Notes under the pieces: generated by a model | Seen by the model: only the letters and a program-made list of their open reading frames with translations | Databases searched by the model: none | Told to the model about the DNA's origin: nothing | Part shown: piece by piece, positions 52,999-62,321 of the stretch | Position numbering within the stretch: the stretch's first letter is position 1 | Layout of the letters: each line of letters starts with the position of its first letter | Assembly (NCBI RefSeq): GCF_009707465.1 | Contig: NZ_CP046120.1 | Location: forward strand, 682,001-746,000 | Direction of reading: 5' to 3' | From: Novosphingobium sp. Gsoil 351 | GTDB taxonomy: Bacteria; Pseudomonadota; Alphaproteobacteria; Sphingomonadales; Sphingomonadaceae | DNA length: 64,000 nt | Translations under genes and position numbers: made by a program

Positions 52999-55984
52999 GC
53001 GGTGTCTTCCCCCTCGCCGCGCGCCTGCCATTCATCGAGCCGCATAAGCTGGTCGTAGTCGCCGTAGCTCGGCAGATCGGGGTTGAGCCGGGCCACGAAC
53101 GGCTCGTCGCCGAGAATCCAGATCGCCAGCGCCTCGCGCAGGAAGACCTCGGTCTGGGCGAGGAACTCCGCGCGCGGCAGGCCGGTGCGGCGCTGGCCTT
53201 CCTTGATCGGCTCGGTGGCGTAGCCGAACCCGGTCTCACTCTTGTCGCTGCGCGCGAGCGACCAGTATTCGAAGCGGTCGGGCGTGCCGCTCAGGCCCTC
53301 GAACCCCCGCGCGCGGCGATCAGGCCGAGCACGCCGAGTTGCAGGTTGAAGCCGTTCTCGACTTGCGCGGCGGTAGGCGGCGCGCCCGTCTTGTAATCGA
53401 TGATTGCCAGCCGCTCGCCTGCGCTGCGGTCGATCCGGTCGGCCTTGCCATGGATGCGGACGCCGTCGACGTCGATGCGCCCGAACTTCTCCCACAGCGC
53501 GGGCTCGCGCCCCTCGCCCGCCAGCCGCGCGGTCTCCGCCGAGATCCATTCGAGCGCGCGGACCAGCCGCGGCTGCCAGGTCGCCTTGGTGAACGGATGC
53601 GCGCTCATTTCGCTCAGCATCCGCGCGCCCAGTACGCCCAGATCGCCGCCCGCCTGGTGCCATTGCTCGAGGATCAGGTGGACCGCAGTGCCCTTCCACG
53701 CCGCGCTGGGCTCGGCATCGAGTTGGTCGAGCGATTGCAGGCCGAGGATCGACGAGGCGTAGAACTGATAGGGATCGCCGCGCAGCCGATCGAGCGCGGT
53801 GGCCGAGATCGCCACGCGGCGCTGCTCGGCGCTGGGGATGGGCCTTGGCCGTGGATATGGCGGTGCAGGCTCACCCCGGTCGATCGCCCGCGCCAGCCCG
53901 ACCGCCTCGCCCTCGCGCGCGCTCTTCAGCAGCGTCGGCCCCAGCATCGCCCTGATCCGCAACAAAAAGCGCGAAGGGATCGCCGGTCCGGCCGTGTCGC
54001 GTGCCGAATGGCTCAGGACGACCTCGGGCGCACCCAGCGCCGCCGCCAGGTCGTGCGCCGACAGGCCGATCCGGAAATCCGCGCCCCGCACCCCCAGCGC
54101 GCGCAGCAGCGGTGGGGCGAGCAGGGGATCGGGCGCGGGATTGGCGGGCCAGGAGCCCTCGACGAGCCCGCCGCAGATCACCAGGTCGGCGCGGCTCATC
54201 CGTGCTTCGAGCAGGCCGTAGATCGCGACCCGCGGGTGCCCGCCCCACGGCGGGCGCACCGCGATCTCGTCCATCGCCTCGCGCAGCACTGCGCTGGCGT
54301 CGCGCGGGTCGATCGGGGTGGCGGCATCGCTTGCGGCCGCGCGCAAATCCTCCACGAAGGCGGCCAGCGCGCGGCCGTCGGCCTGGGCCCAGATGCCAAC
54401 GCCCGCCAGCGCCTCGGAGGTGTCGGCCAGCGCGCCGAGCAAGCCGGCCAGCGGCTGGCGCTCGCCGGAAAGGTCGAGGCGGGCAAGCAACGCGGACACT
54501 TCGGGCCACCACTCCGCCAGTGCCGGATCGGGCATGCGCGCGGCGGCGATGGCCCCGGCGGTGCCTTCCAGCCCTGGCGCGGGACGCGGTCCGCGCAGCA
54601 CGAGGTCGAGCGCCCGCACATGCTCGAGCCACGCGGCGCGGCGCTCGCCCGCGAACACCAGCGGATGGCCGAGCGCGGCGAGCAGCGGCACCGGGGCAAG
54701 CCGCTCGCCCAGGCAATCGGCCAGCGCCAGAAACAGCCGCCCCGCCGGGGTCTGCGAAAGCGGCTGGCCGGCGCTGTCGTCGGCGGCGATGTTCCAGCGG
54801 CCCAGGTGCGCGGCGACGCGCGCGGCGAGGTTGCGGTCGGGAGTGACCACCGCGACGCGCCGATCGGGCTGCTCCAGCGCCTGGCGCACCAGCAGCGCGA
54901 TCGCCTGGGCCTCTTCCTGCGGGTCGGCGCACTCCATCAGCCGCACGCCAGCCAGGCGGCGGCGTTCGGGCGGCAGGTCGATCCACGCCGCGCTCGCCTC
55001 GGGCGGAAGGAACAGGCTGGAGATCGCGCGGCTGCGCTCAGGTGGCGCGGCGCTGGGTCCCGAGCGATGCCACGGCTTTACCTCGCCACGCTGCACCCCC
55101 ATCCGGTTGAGCAGCAGCTTGAGGTGATACTGCGGATGGGTCACCGCATCGCCACGCGCGAACGGGGGGTCGCCCAGAGCCTTGGGCGCCCCCGCCACGC
55201 CGAGCGCGTCCCACACGTCCGCATCGAGCGCGAGGTCGAGGTCGGGCAGCACGACACCGCCCTTGGGCAATTCGGACACCACCCGCAGCAGCAGCGCCAC
55301 CGCGGGCGAGGCGCTGGTCACCCCGGCGGCGAGCACCGGGTGCGGCGGCGGTGTCTCGCGCCATCGCCGTGCGGCATGATCGAGCAGTCGGTTGCGCCGT
55401 TCGGGCGGGTCGATTTCGCCGCGCCGTTCCAGCTCGGCGCGCCATTTGACGAGGACATTGGCGAACAACCGGGTGTTGTTCTGCCAGTGCCGGGCAAGGT
55501 CGGGAAACAGATCCTGCACCTGTTCGTCGAGCAAATCGCCCCAGCTCAACCCCTCCACCGCCAGCCGGTCCATGCTGCGCGCGATGTTGCGCGCCAGGCG
55601 CAGCAAAGCCGGGGTCGAGGCCGCGGCATAATCGGTCTCCTCGTGCAGCATTTCGGCAAGCCGCAGCCAGCGCGTTGTCGGGTCGCTGGCGGGCGGGACA
55701 TCTGCCCACGCGCCGATTGGATCGAGCAGAGAACCTAAAGTTTCATCGAGGTCGAGGTCGCCGATCAAGGCCATCCGCGGCAGCAGAAGACCACCCTGTC
55801 CATTGGCGCCGCTGGCGCGCACGAAGGCTTCGGTCAGGGTGCGCACCGTGCGCCGGCTGGGCAGCAGCAGGGTCAGCCGCGCCAGCCCGAAGCGGGGTTC
55901 CGAATAGCGTGGGATCAGCCCGGCGACGAGCGCATCGGCGAACCCGCGATGCGCCGCGATCGACCAGACCTGTGGGTCAGGCAT
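52995..55984 (-). CDS. addB: double-strand break repair protein AddB, frameshifted in this sequence
   Basis: Helicase-like and nuclease subunit of AddAB, 996 residues after repair. N-terminal LTLLLPSRRTVRTLTEAFVR (degenerate Walker region), then the C-terminal nuclease with LAIIDYKTGAPP. The frame breaks at the C5 run 53304-53308 (G5 on the coding strand). With one more G, GLIAARGG continues as FEGLSGTPDRFEYWSLA and ends EGEDTA at 52995, overlapping addA. As written the protein stops at 53291, losing about 100 residues. ATG 55984 or GTG 55999 (GTGA overlap with murU). Confidence 0.94.
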
Positions 55985-55995
55985 CCGTGACGGGG

Positions 55996-56718
55996 TCACC
56001 CACGCAGCAGGGCCTCCTCGGTCGGCGCGATCGCATCGGGCGAGCCCACTTCGTACCACAGCCCGAGGTGCGACAGCCCGAACAGGCGCCCTTCCTTCAT
56101 CGCCCGCTGCCACAGTACCATGGTCCCGAACGGTCCGTCGGGTGCATCGCGCAGCAGGCGCTGCGAGACCAGCTGGATGCCCGAATAGATGAACGGCGCG
56201 ATCCGCCCCGAACGGCGCAAGGTCAGCCGCCCGTTCGCATCCATGTGGAAATCGCCCTTGCCCTTGTGGTTAGCGGCACGGGCGTGCGGCACCACCAGCA
56301 GCAGCGCGTCCATCCGATCGGGCTGCCATGCGTCGCTGAGCTGATGGAACACGTCCTGCGGGCCATCGACCCACAAGTTGTCCGAATTGATGCAGAAGAA
56401 CGGATCGGCATCCAGCAGCGGCAGCGCGCGGACCATCCCACCGCCGGTTTCCAGCAGTTCGCCGCTCTCATCCGAAATCGCCACCGCCGGGCGGCTCCGC
56501 GCGGTCAGATGATCCTTCACCATCTGCGGGAAATGATGGACATTGACCACCGCGCGCGCGACCCCCGCCTCGGTCAGCTTGTCGAGGCAGTGGTCGATCA
56601 TCGTCCGCCCGGCGACTTCCACCAGCGGTTTGGGCCGCTCCAGGGTCAGCGGCCGCATCCGGGTGCCCAGCCCGGCGGCGAGGACCATAGCAACGTCGCT
56701 GGCGAGCGCCTTGCTCAC
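55996..56718 (-). CDS. murU: N-acetylmuramate-1-phosphate uridylyltransferase-type nucleotidyltransferase
   Basis: 240 residues. NTP-transferase signature LAAGLGTRMRPLTLERPKPL (14-33 region), FFCINSDNLWVDGP with the metal Asp, and FIYSGIQLV. The MurU identification rests on the family match plus its partner amgK just upstream, the two enzymes that recycle MurNAc to UDP-MurNAc and bypass MurA. GTG 56718 is chosen because upstream codons are encoded by a palindromic repeat. Confidence 0.85.
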   Translation of the reverse strand: MSKALASDVAMVLAAGLGTRMRPLTLERPKPLVEVAGRTMIDHCLDKLTEAGVARAVVNVHHFPQMVKDHLTARSRPAVAISDESGELLETGGGMVRALPLLDADPFFCINSDNLWVDGPQDVFHQLSDAWQPDRMDALLLVVPHARAANHKGKGDFHMDANGRLTLRRSGRIAPFIYSGIQLVSQRLLRDAPDGPFGTMVLWQRAMKEGRLFGLSHLGLWYEVGSPDAIAPTEEALLRG

Positions 56719-56725
56719 GAAAAAG

Positions 56726-56819
56726 CCCGCTCGTGTCGAGCGAAGTCGAGACACGTCGCGCCATAAACCGAGGTTCGCGCGCGATCCCTCGACTTCGCTC
56801 GGGATGAGCGGTGCTTGGA
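56726..56819. repeat. palindromic intergenic repeat, family A copy 2
   Basis: Same structure as 29833-29925: GTGTCGAGCGAAGTCGAGACAC, a variable centre, then CCCTCGACTTCGCTCGGGAT and GAGCGG. It sits between amgK and murU, inside an otherwise tightly packed minus-strand operon. Confidence 0.85.
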
Positions 56820-56830
56820 AGCGCTCGCGA

Positions 56831-57826
56831 TCATACGGCGTAGCTCCCGCCTCCGCTGGCGCGCAGTTCGTCGGGCACGTTCGCGGTGAACCATTCCGCC
56901 ACCGGGCCCAGCGCCGGATGCGCCAGGTCGCGTTCGAGCATGGCCCAGACCCGCGGGATCATGTCGAGGTAGCGCGGCTTGCCGTCGCGCCGCCACAGCC
57001 GCACGAAGATGCCGACGATCTTGGCGTTGCGCTGCGCACCCAGCCGGGCGTAGTCGGCGCGAAAATCCGGCTGATCGCCCGCGCGGGAAAGATAATGCGC
57101 GATCATCGTATCCTCGACCTCGGGCGAAACGTCGCGCCGCGCATCCTGGAGCAGCGAGACCAGATCGTAGGCGCGATGGCCGACCAGCGCGTCCTGGAAA
57201 TCGAGCAGGCCCTGCTGCTCCAGCCCGCCCAGCAACATGATGTTCTCGGCATGGTAGTCACGCAGCACGCTCACCCCGGGGCGCTGGCGGGGGAGGAGCT
57301 GGGCGAGCACTGCAAGCCAGGCTGCGTCCCATCCCGCGACATCGACGCTCAACCCCTGCGCCGGGCACCACCATTCGACCAGCAGCCGCGTTTCGCGCTG
57401 ATACTCTGCCAGGCCATAGGCGGTGAACGGCCCCGGCGGCAGCTGGTGCAACTGGACCAGCGTGTCCACGGCGTTGCGGTAGACCTCGATCTCGTCGGCG
57501 GGCCAGGCATCGAGATACTCGCGCATCCGCACCTCGCCGAAATCCTCGATCAGGACCAGCCCGCGCGCGGCGTCGTCGGCCAGGATGCGCGGCGCGCGCA
57601 AGCCGTTGGCGTCGAGCCATCTGGCCGCGCGCAGATAGGGCGCGGGGTCTTCGTGCGGCGGTGGCGCGTCCATCAGCATCGCGCTGCCTCGCGTGCCGTT
57701 GACCCGGAAATAGCGCCGGAACGAGGCATCGCCGTCGAGCGGCACGATCGCCGCACCGCCCCAGCCCGCTTGTGCGAGAAAGGCTTCGGCATCTGCGGGG
57801 ATGGGATCGCGAATGGTCAGCTCCAT
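56831..57826 (-). CDS. amgK: N-acetylmuramate/N-acetylglucosamine kinase-type aminoglycoside phosphotransferase
   Basis: 331 residues, APH-like kinase: DGDASFRRYFRV (ATP-binding strand), VLIEDFGEVRMREYL, catalytic loop VLRDYHAENIMLL (Asp, Asn) and metal-binding LLDFQDALVGHRAYDL. Called AmgK because the family, the size and the adjacent MurU match the anomeric sugar kinase/uridylyltransferase pair of cell-wall recycling. The 5' end overlaps tsaE by 10 bases; a family A repeat follows the stop. Confidence 0.87.
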   Translation of the reverse strand: MELTIRDPIPADAEAFLAQAGWGGAAIVPLDGDASFRRYFRVNGTRGSAMLMDAPPPHEDPAPYLRAARWLDANGLRAPRILADDAARGLVLIEDFGEVRMREYLDAWPADEIEVYRNAVDTLVQLHQLPPGPFTAYGLAEYQRETRLLVEWWCPAQGLSVDVAGWDAAWLAVLAQLLPRQRPGVSVLRDYHAENIMLLGGLEQQGLLDFQDALVGHRAYDLVSLLQDARRDVSPEVEDTMIAHYLSRAGDQPDFRADYARLGAQRNAKIVGIFVRLWRRDGKPRYLDMIPRVWAMLERDLAHPALGPVAEWFTANVPDELRASGGGSYAV

Positions 57827-58278
57827 GCTCCGCGCTCTAGCCAATCGCGCCCCGGCTGCACAATGGCGGCGCGCCCATTGCCAACGATTTCCAGCGCGAC
57901 GCCAAGGCAGCCCGGCTCATCGGCGAAACCGCCGACGCGATCCGGCCATTCGGCGAGCAGGGCACCGCCCTCGCGCCATTCGTCGAGGCCGAGTTCGGCA
58001 AGTTCGGACGGATCGGCGAGGCGATAGAAGTCGGCGTGGACCACCGGCAGCCGCAACGGCGGCGAGGAATAGGGCTCGAGAATCGCGAACGTGGGGCTGG
58101 GAACTTCGCCCTCGTGCCCCAGCGCCGCCAGGATCGCGCGCGCCAGCGTGGTCTTGCCCGCCCCCAGGTCGCCGCTAAGCGCGATGACATCGTCGGGGCG
58201 CAGCCGATCGGCGATCATCACGCCGAAGCGGGCCATCGCGGCGAGATCGGGGAGAGCGACTTCGAACAAGCTTAGCAC
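57817..58278 (-). CDS. tsaE: tRNA threonylcarbamoyladenosine biosynthesis ATPase TsaE
   Basis: About 153 residues. P-loop GDLGAGKTT (36-44), SPTFAILEPY (switch Thr) and HADFYRLADPSELAELGLDE, the TsaE hallmark. Drives the TsaBDE complex that makes t6A37 in ANN-decoding tRNAs. The start is uncertain: GTG 58278 is used, with TTG 58284 and TTG 58269 as alternatives. It lies 28 bases after divL and overlaps amgK. Confidence 0.92.
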   Translation of the reverse strand: MLSLFEVALPDLAAMARFGVMIADRLRPDDVIALSGDLGAGKTTLARAILAALGHEGEVPSPTFAILEPYSSPPLRLPVVHADFYRLADPSELAELGLDEWREGGALLAEWPDRVGGFADEPGCLGVALEIVGNGRAAIVQPGRDWLERGAWS

Positions 58279-58306
58279 TCGCAAGGGCGCAAAGGCGTAA
58301 CCTTCT

Positions 58307-60664
58307 TCACGGCAACGTCACGATCGCGGACGTGCCATGGCCTTCCTCGGACAGCAATTCCAGCGATCCACCGTGCCCCTCGATCAATTGCCGGGCCAAC
58401 GGCAGGCCTAGGCCCTGGCGGCGCTCGACGGTGCGGCCGTCGGCGGAAAACCGCAGTCCCTCGAGCGCGCGCGCCAAGACCGCCGGGGTCATCCCAGGGC
58501 CATTGTCCGAGACCACCACCCGCGCTGCACCCTTGCGCATCCGCGCCACCTCGACCAGCACGCGCCCGCCCTGCGGCACCGCGGCGATGGCGTTGTCGAT
58601 CAACTGCGTCAGCGCGCGCTGCAACCGCCGCGGATCGCCCTCGACCGGCACCGTCGCGTCGGTTCCGCGCAAGTCGAGCGTGAGTTTGCCGACCTCGGCC
58701 TTGACTTTGCGTTGGGCGAGGATGTCCTTGACCAACGCTCGCAGCTCGACCGGTTCGCGCTGGAACGGCAGGGTTCCGGCCTCGCTTTGCGAAAGGTCGA
58801 GGACGTTTTCGATCTGGTCGCCCAGCCGCGACACCGCCGCCAGGATCGCGGAAACGTATTCGCGGCCCTGCTCGCCGAGTTCGCCGCCGATCCCGGCGTC
58901 GAGCATTTCGGCGAAGCCGCCGATCGACGTCAAGGGCGTGCGGAATTCGTAGGCCATGTTGGCGATGAAGCGGGTCTTGACCGCATCCGCCTCGACCAGC
59001 GCGGCGTTGCGCTCCTTGAGCGCGGCCTCGGCCTTCTGGGTGGCGGTGATGTCGAGCACGGTCAGCATGCCGTTGCCGTCGGGCAGCGGAACACCGGCGA
59101 ATTCGAGGAAGCGCCCGTCGGCCAGCGCGACCCGGCCCCCGCTCTCGCGCCGTTCGAGCGTGGCCGCGCGAATCACGCTGCCAACGCTTTGCGCCTGCGC
59201 CGGGCGCTTGAGCCGCGCGCCGATCCGCTTGAGCAGTTCGTCGGCCTTGGGGTGCTGGTCGAGGAACGCGTCGTCGAGGCCCCAGTCGGCGGCGAAGCGC
59301 CGGTTCCAGATCTGCAACCGGCCGTCCGGCGCAAATACCGCGAGCGATTCGAACAACTTGTCGAACGTGGCGGTGCGGGTACGCAGCAGCGTGTCGCGCG
59401 TCGCCGCGAGGCGCAGTTGCTCGGTGCGGTCCTCGGCGATCAGCAGCAACCCCCCATCGGGCAACGGCTGGGCAACGATCCGCAAATGCGTGCCATCGGG
59501 CAACAGCCATGCTTCTTCCTGAGCAGCGCCGGCGGTGAACCAGGCCTGCCGTTCGGTTCGCCATTCGGTGAAGTCGCGCACCTCGGGAACCTTGGACGCA
59601 TCGCGCATCCGGTCGAGGAGGCGCTCGAAACTGGGTCCGTCCTGGACCCAGGCCGGATCGAACCCGAAAACCCTCACAAACGGGTTGTTGGCGAAGGTCA
59701 GCCGGGAATGCGCGTCGAACTGGGCAATGCCCGCAGACAGCGTATCGAGCATGTCGCGCTGGGCTCCGCGGAACGCCGCGAAGGCGCGCGCCTGTTCCTC
59801 CAGATCCTCGATGTCGACCGCGTATCCAGCCACACCGTCGGTCCCCAACGCGAGATCAGTGACCCGCAGGCTGCGTCGCTGGTTGCCCTTGGCGGTGACC
59901 ACGGTGGCGGCGACGACGCGTTCAACCGGCTCCTTGCGGCGGCGCGCCTCGAACGCGAAATCGGCGGCGCTCTTGCCGGACACGGGCTCGACCAGTTCGG
60001 TCTGTGCCTCGACCACCGCATCGGCGCTGCGCGCGCCGACCGCGGCGACATAGGCAGCGTTCACGAGCAACAGACGGCGGTCGGGCCCGCGAAACCACAT
60101 CGGGATCGGCGCCGCCTCGATCAGCCCGGAAAGCCCGGCAAAGCGCGCCTGGGCCTGCGCCGCGTCGGCGCGCAGGCGGCGCAGCTCGGCCTCGCTGTCG
60201 GAAAAATCAAACACCCAGACCAGCGCCGCCCCACCGGGCGAGACTTGCGGATCGGCCAAGTGCCCGCGCAGCGACAAGTTGCGCGCCGAGCCGCGCGGGG
60301 TAACCACCATCTTGAACGGCGCGGCGGTCTTCTGGGTGCGGCGGACCAGTTGAGTCAGCTCGGCGAGCTGCGCCTCGGCCAGCCCACGATCGCCGCCGTC
60401 GAGTTCGCTGAGGAAGCCGGGCATGGCTTCCAGACCCAGCCAGCCGGCGAGGCGCGCGGGACCTTCGATCCGTCCGTCGCTGCGCACCAGAAGCGGCAGC
60501 GCGGGAGCCTCGTCGATCATCCGCCCGAGACGCCGCGCCAGCCGTTGGCTGGCCTCGGCACGCCGCGCCCGCTGGCGTGCGGTCACCACTGCCCAACCCG
60601 CCGCCAGCGTCCACGCCGCCAGCAATAGGCCGATCAATGCCAGTGCGATCGGGGACAGAACCAT
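58307..60664 (-). CDS. divL: DivL-like PAS-domain pseudo-histidine kinase
   Basis: 785 residues. One N-terminal TM (about 5-28), then PAS-type sensory regions (about 170-290, 300-410, 430-540), a dimerisation helix and an HATPase domain with the N-box ALTQLIDNAIAA, G1 DNGPGM and G2 GLGLPLARQL. In the H-box the phospho-accepting His is replaced by Tyr572 (MAYEFRTPLTS), the defining feature of DivL, which in Caulobacter controls the CckA-ChpT-CtrA cell-cycle phosphorelay through DivK. Location beside tsaE also fits. ATP binding looks intact; autophosphorylation on His cannot occur here. Confidence 0.93.
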   Translation of the reverse strand: MVLSPIALALIGLLLAAWTLAAGWAVVTARQRARRAEASQRLARRLGRMIDEAPALPLLVRSDGRIEGPARLAGWLGLEAMPGFLSELDGGDRGLAEAQLAELTQLVRRTQKTAAPFKMVVTPRGSARNLSLRGHLADPQVSPGGAALVWVFDFSDSEAELRRLRADAAQAQARFAGLSGLIEAAPIPMWFRGPDRRLLLVNAAYVAAVGARSADAVVEAQTELVEPVSGKSAADFAFEARRRKEPVERVVAATVVTAKGNQRRSLRVTDLALGTDGVAGYAVDIEDLEEQARAFAAFRGAQRDMLDTLSAGIAQFDAHSRLTFANNPFVRVFGFDPAWVQDGPSFERLLDRMRDASKVPEVRDFTEWRTERQAWFTAGAAQEEAWLLPDGTHLRIVAQPLPDGGLLLIAEDRTEQLRLAATRDTLLRTRTATFDKLFESLAVFAPDGRLQIWNRRFAADWGLDDAFLDQHPKADELLKRIGARLKRPAQAQSVGSVIRAATLERRESGGRVALADGRFLEFAGVPLPDGNGMLTVLDITATQKAEAALKERNAALVEADAVKTRFIANMAYEFRTPLTSIGGFAEMLDAGIGGELGEQGREYVSAILAAVSRLGDQIENVLDLSQSEAGTLPFQREPVELRALVKDILAQRKVKAEVGKLTLDLRGTDATVPVEGDPRRLQRALTQLIDNAIAAVPQGGRVLVEVARMRKGAARVVVSDNGPGMTPAVLARALEGLRFSADGRTVERRQGLGLPLARQLIEGHGGSLELLSEEGHGTSAIVTLP

Positions 60665-60716
60665 CGCGCCTTCGCTATGCGGCGGGGGGCGGGATTACAA
60701 TGGGCCGACGGTCGTC

Positions 60717-60738
60717 ATCCCGGCATGCAAGCCGGGAT
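60717..60738 (-). terminator. ATCCCGGC hairpin after ahcY
   Basis: ATCCCGGC (60717-60724) and GCCGGGAT (60731-60738) form an 8-bp stem with a 6-base loop in the 85-base gap between ahcY and divL on the minus strand. No T-run follows, so it may be a REP-like element or processing signal rather than an intrinsic terminator. Confidence 0.45.
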
Positions 60739-60749
60739 AACGGTGCAAA

Positions 60750-62171
60750 TCAGTACCGGTAGTGATCGGGCTTGAACGGCCCGTCGACTGGTACACCGAT
60801 GTAGTCGGCCTGCTTCGTGCTCAACACGCTGAGCTTCACGCCCAGCTTTTCCAGATGCAGCGCTGCAACCTTCTCGTCGAGGTGCTTGGGCAGGACGTAG
60901 ACGTCGTTCTGATACTGATCGTTGCGGGTGAAAAGTTCGATCTGCGCCAGCGTCTGGTTGGTAAAGCTGGCCGACATCACGAAGCTGGGGTGTCCCGTCG
61001 CGCAACCCAGGTTGACCAGGCGGCCCTTGGCGAGGACCAGAATCTGCTTTCCATCCGGAAACTCGACCAGGTCGGTGCCTGGCTTGATCTCGTTCCACTT
61101 GTAGTTCGAAAGTGCCGAAATCTGGATCTCGCTGTCGAAGTGGCCGATGTTGCAGACGATCGCCATGTTCTTCATCGCCTTCATGTGCTCGGCGGTGATC
61201 ACGTCCTCGTTGCCGGTGGCGGTGACGAAGATGTCGCAGCGGCTCACCGCCTCTTCCATCGTCACGACTTCATAGCCTTCCATCGCCGCCTGCAGTGCGC
61301 AGATCGGATCGACTTCGGTGACCATGACCCGCGCGCCGCCGTTGCGAAGCGACGCGGCGCTGCCCTTGCCGACGTCACCGAACCCGGCGACGCAGGCGAC
61401 CTTGCCGGCGAGCATCACATCGGTAGCGCGACGGATCGCATCGACCAGCGATTCCTTGCAGCCGTAGAGGTTGTCGAACTTCGACTTGGTCACGCTGTCG
61501 TTGACGTTGATCGCCGGGAACGGAAGTTTGCCCTCCTTGGCAATCTGATACAGCCGGTGAACTCCGGTGGTGGTCTCCTCCGAAACGCCCATGATCGCCT
61601 TGACGCTAGCGGTCAGATAGCCGGGACGCGCCTTGAGGAACGCCTTGAGCGCGCGTTGGAACTCGATCTCCTCTTCGTTGGTGGGCTCGCCGAGCGACTC
61701 GCCAGCCTCGATTCGCGCGCCCCACAACGCGAACATCGTGGCGTCGCCACCGTCGTCGAGGATCAGGTTCGCGGTGCGATCGGCATCTTCGTCGGTGGCC
61801 CAGTCGAAGATGCGCCCGACATAGTCCCAGTAGTCCGCCAGGCTCTCGCCCTTGATCGCGAACACCGGCACGCCGCTGGAGGCGATGGCGGCGGCGGCGT
61901 GGTCCTGGGTCGAGAAGATGTTGCAAGTCGCCCAGCGCACTTCGGCGCCGAGCGCGGTCAGGGTCTCGATCAGCACCGCGGTCTGGATCGTCATGTGCAG
62001 CGAACCGGTGATCCGCGCGCCCTTGAGCGGCTGGCTGGCGCCGAATTCGCGGCGCAACGCCATCAGGCCGGGCATCTCGGTTTCGGCGATGGCGATCTCG
62101 GCGCGGCCGAAATCGGCGAGAGCGAGATCGGCGACGACATAATCGTTCTTGCGGTCGAGGACGGTGGCCAC
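60750..62171 (-). CDS. ahcY: adenosylhomocysteinase
   Basis: Splits S-adenosylhomocysteine to homocysteine and adenosine, removing the product inhibitor of methyltransferases. 473 residues. [38 protein letters not shown], the NAD-binding [10 protein letters not shown] with [25 protein letters not shown] and the C-terminal [10 protein letters not shown] that reaches the partner's NAD site are all present. GTG 62171 follows AGGAG by about 9 bases. Upstream are a leader hairpin and a 20-bp operator-like palindrome. Confidence 0.97.
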   Translation of the reverse strand: MATVLDRKNDYVVADLALADFGRAEIAIAETEMPGLMALRREFGASQPLKGARITGSLHMTIQTAVLIETLTALGAEVRWATCNIFSTQDHAAAAIASSGVPVFAIKGESLADYWDYVGRIFDWATDEDADRTANLILDDGGDATMFALWGARIEAGESLGEPTNEEEIEFQRALKAFLKARPGYLTASVKAIMGVSEETTTGVHRLYQIAKEGKLPFPAINVNDSVTKSKFDNLYGCKESLVDAIRRATDVMLAGKVACVAGFGDVGKGSAASLRNGGARVMVTEVDPICALQAAMEGYEVVTMEEAVSRCDIFVTATGNEDVITAEHMKAMKNMAIVCNIGHFDSEIQISALSNYKWNEIKPGTDLVEFPDGKQILVLAKGRLVNLGCATGHPSFVMSASFTNQTLAQIELFTRNDQYQNDVYVLPKHLDEKVAALHLEKLGVKLSVLSTKQADYIGVPVDGPFKPDHYRY

Positions 62172-62228
62172 GGGGGAAGTCTCCTGAGGAAAGCTGGCGG
62201 CGAAACCCGTGCATCCTTGCGGACGGCA

Positions 62229-62259
62229 AAGGGCGGCGCATTGCGAATGCGCCGCCCTT
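62229..62259 (-). promoter_or_regulatory. strong hairpin in ahcY leader
   Basis: A perfect 14-bp stem (62229-62242 with 62246-62259) closes on a 3-base loop, in the likely 5' leader of ahcY about 58 bases before the start. Only three T follow in the direction of transcription, so it is not a typical terminator. It does not match the S-adenosylhomocysteine riboswitch layout that I know. Confidence 0.5.
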
Positions 62260-62282
62260 AGCCGCTCCCCCGGCGGAATCAA

Positions 62283-62302
62283 ATATAAAGACTTCTTTAT
62301 AT
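62283..62302 (-). promoter_or_regulatory. operator-like palindrome upstream of ahcY
   Basis: A perfect 9+9 inverted repeat, ATATAAAGA-CT-TCTTTATAT, in an otherwise GC-rich region. A TATATT -10-like box (minus strand, 62287-62282) overlaps it, so a bound repressor would block the promoter. ArsR-type SahR regulators are known to control ahcY and methionine-cycle genes in proteobacteria through such palindromes; assigning SahR is inference. Confidence 0.6.
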
Positions 62303-62321
62303 GTCTGGATCGAGCCTTGCG

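Noticed and set aside
53339..55738. 799-codon plus-strand open frame
   Set aside because: Antisense to addB; composition-driven shadow.
62172..62321. SAH or SAM riboswitch before ahcY
   Set aside because: The leader has one long hairpin but not the conserved core I know for these riboswitches; kept only as an uncharacterised leader hairpin.
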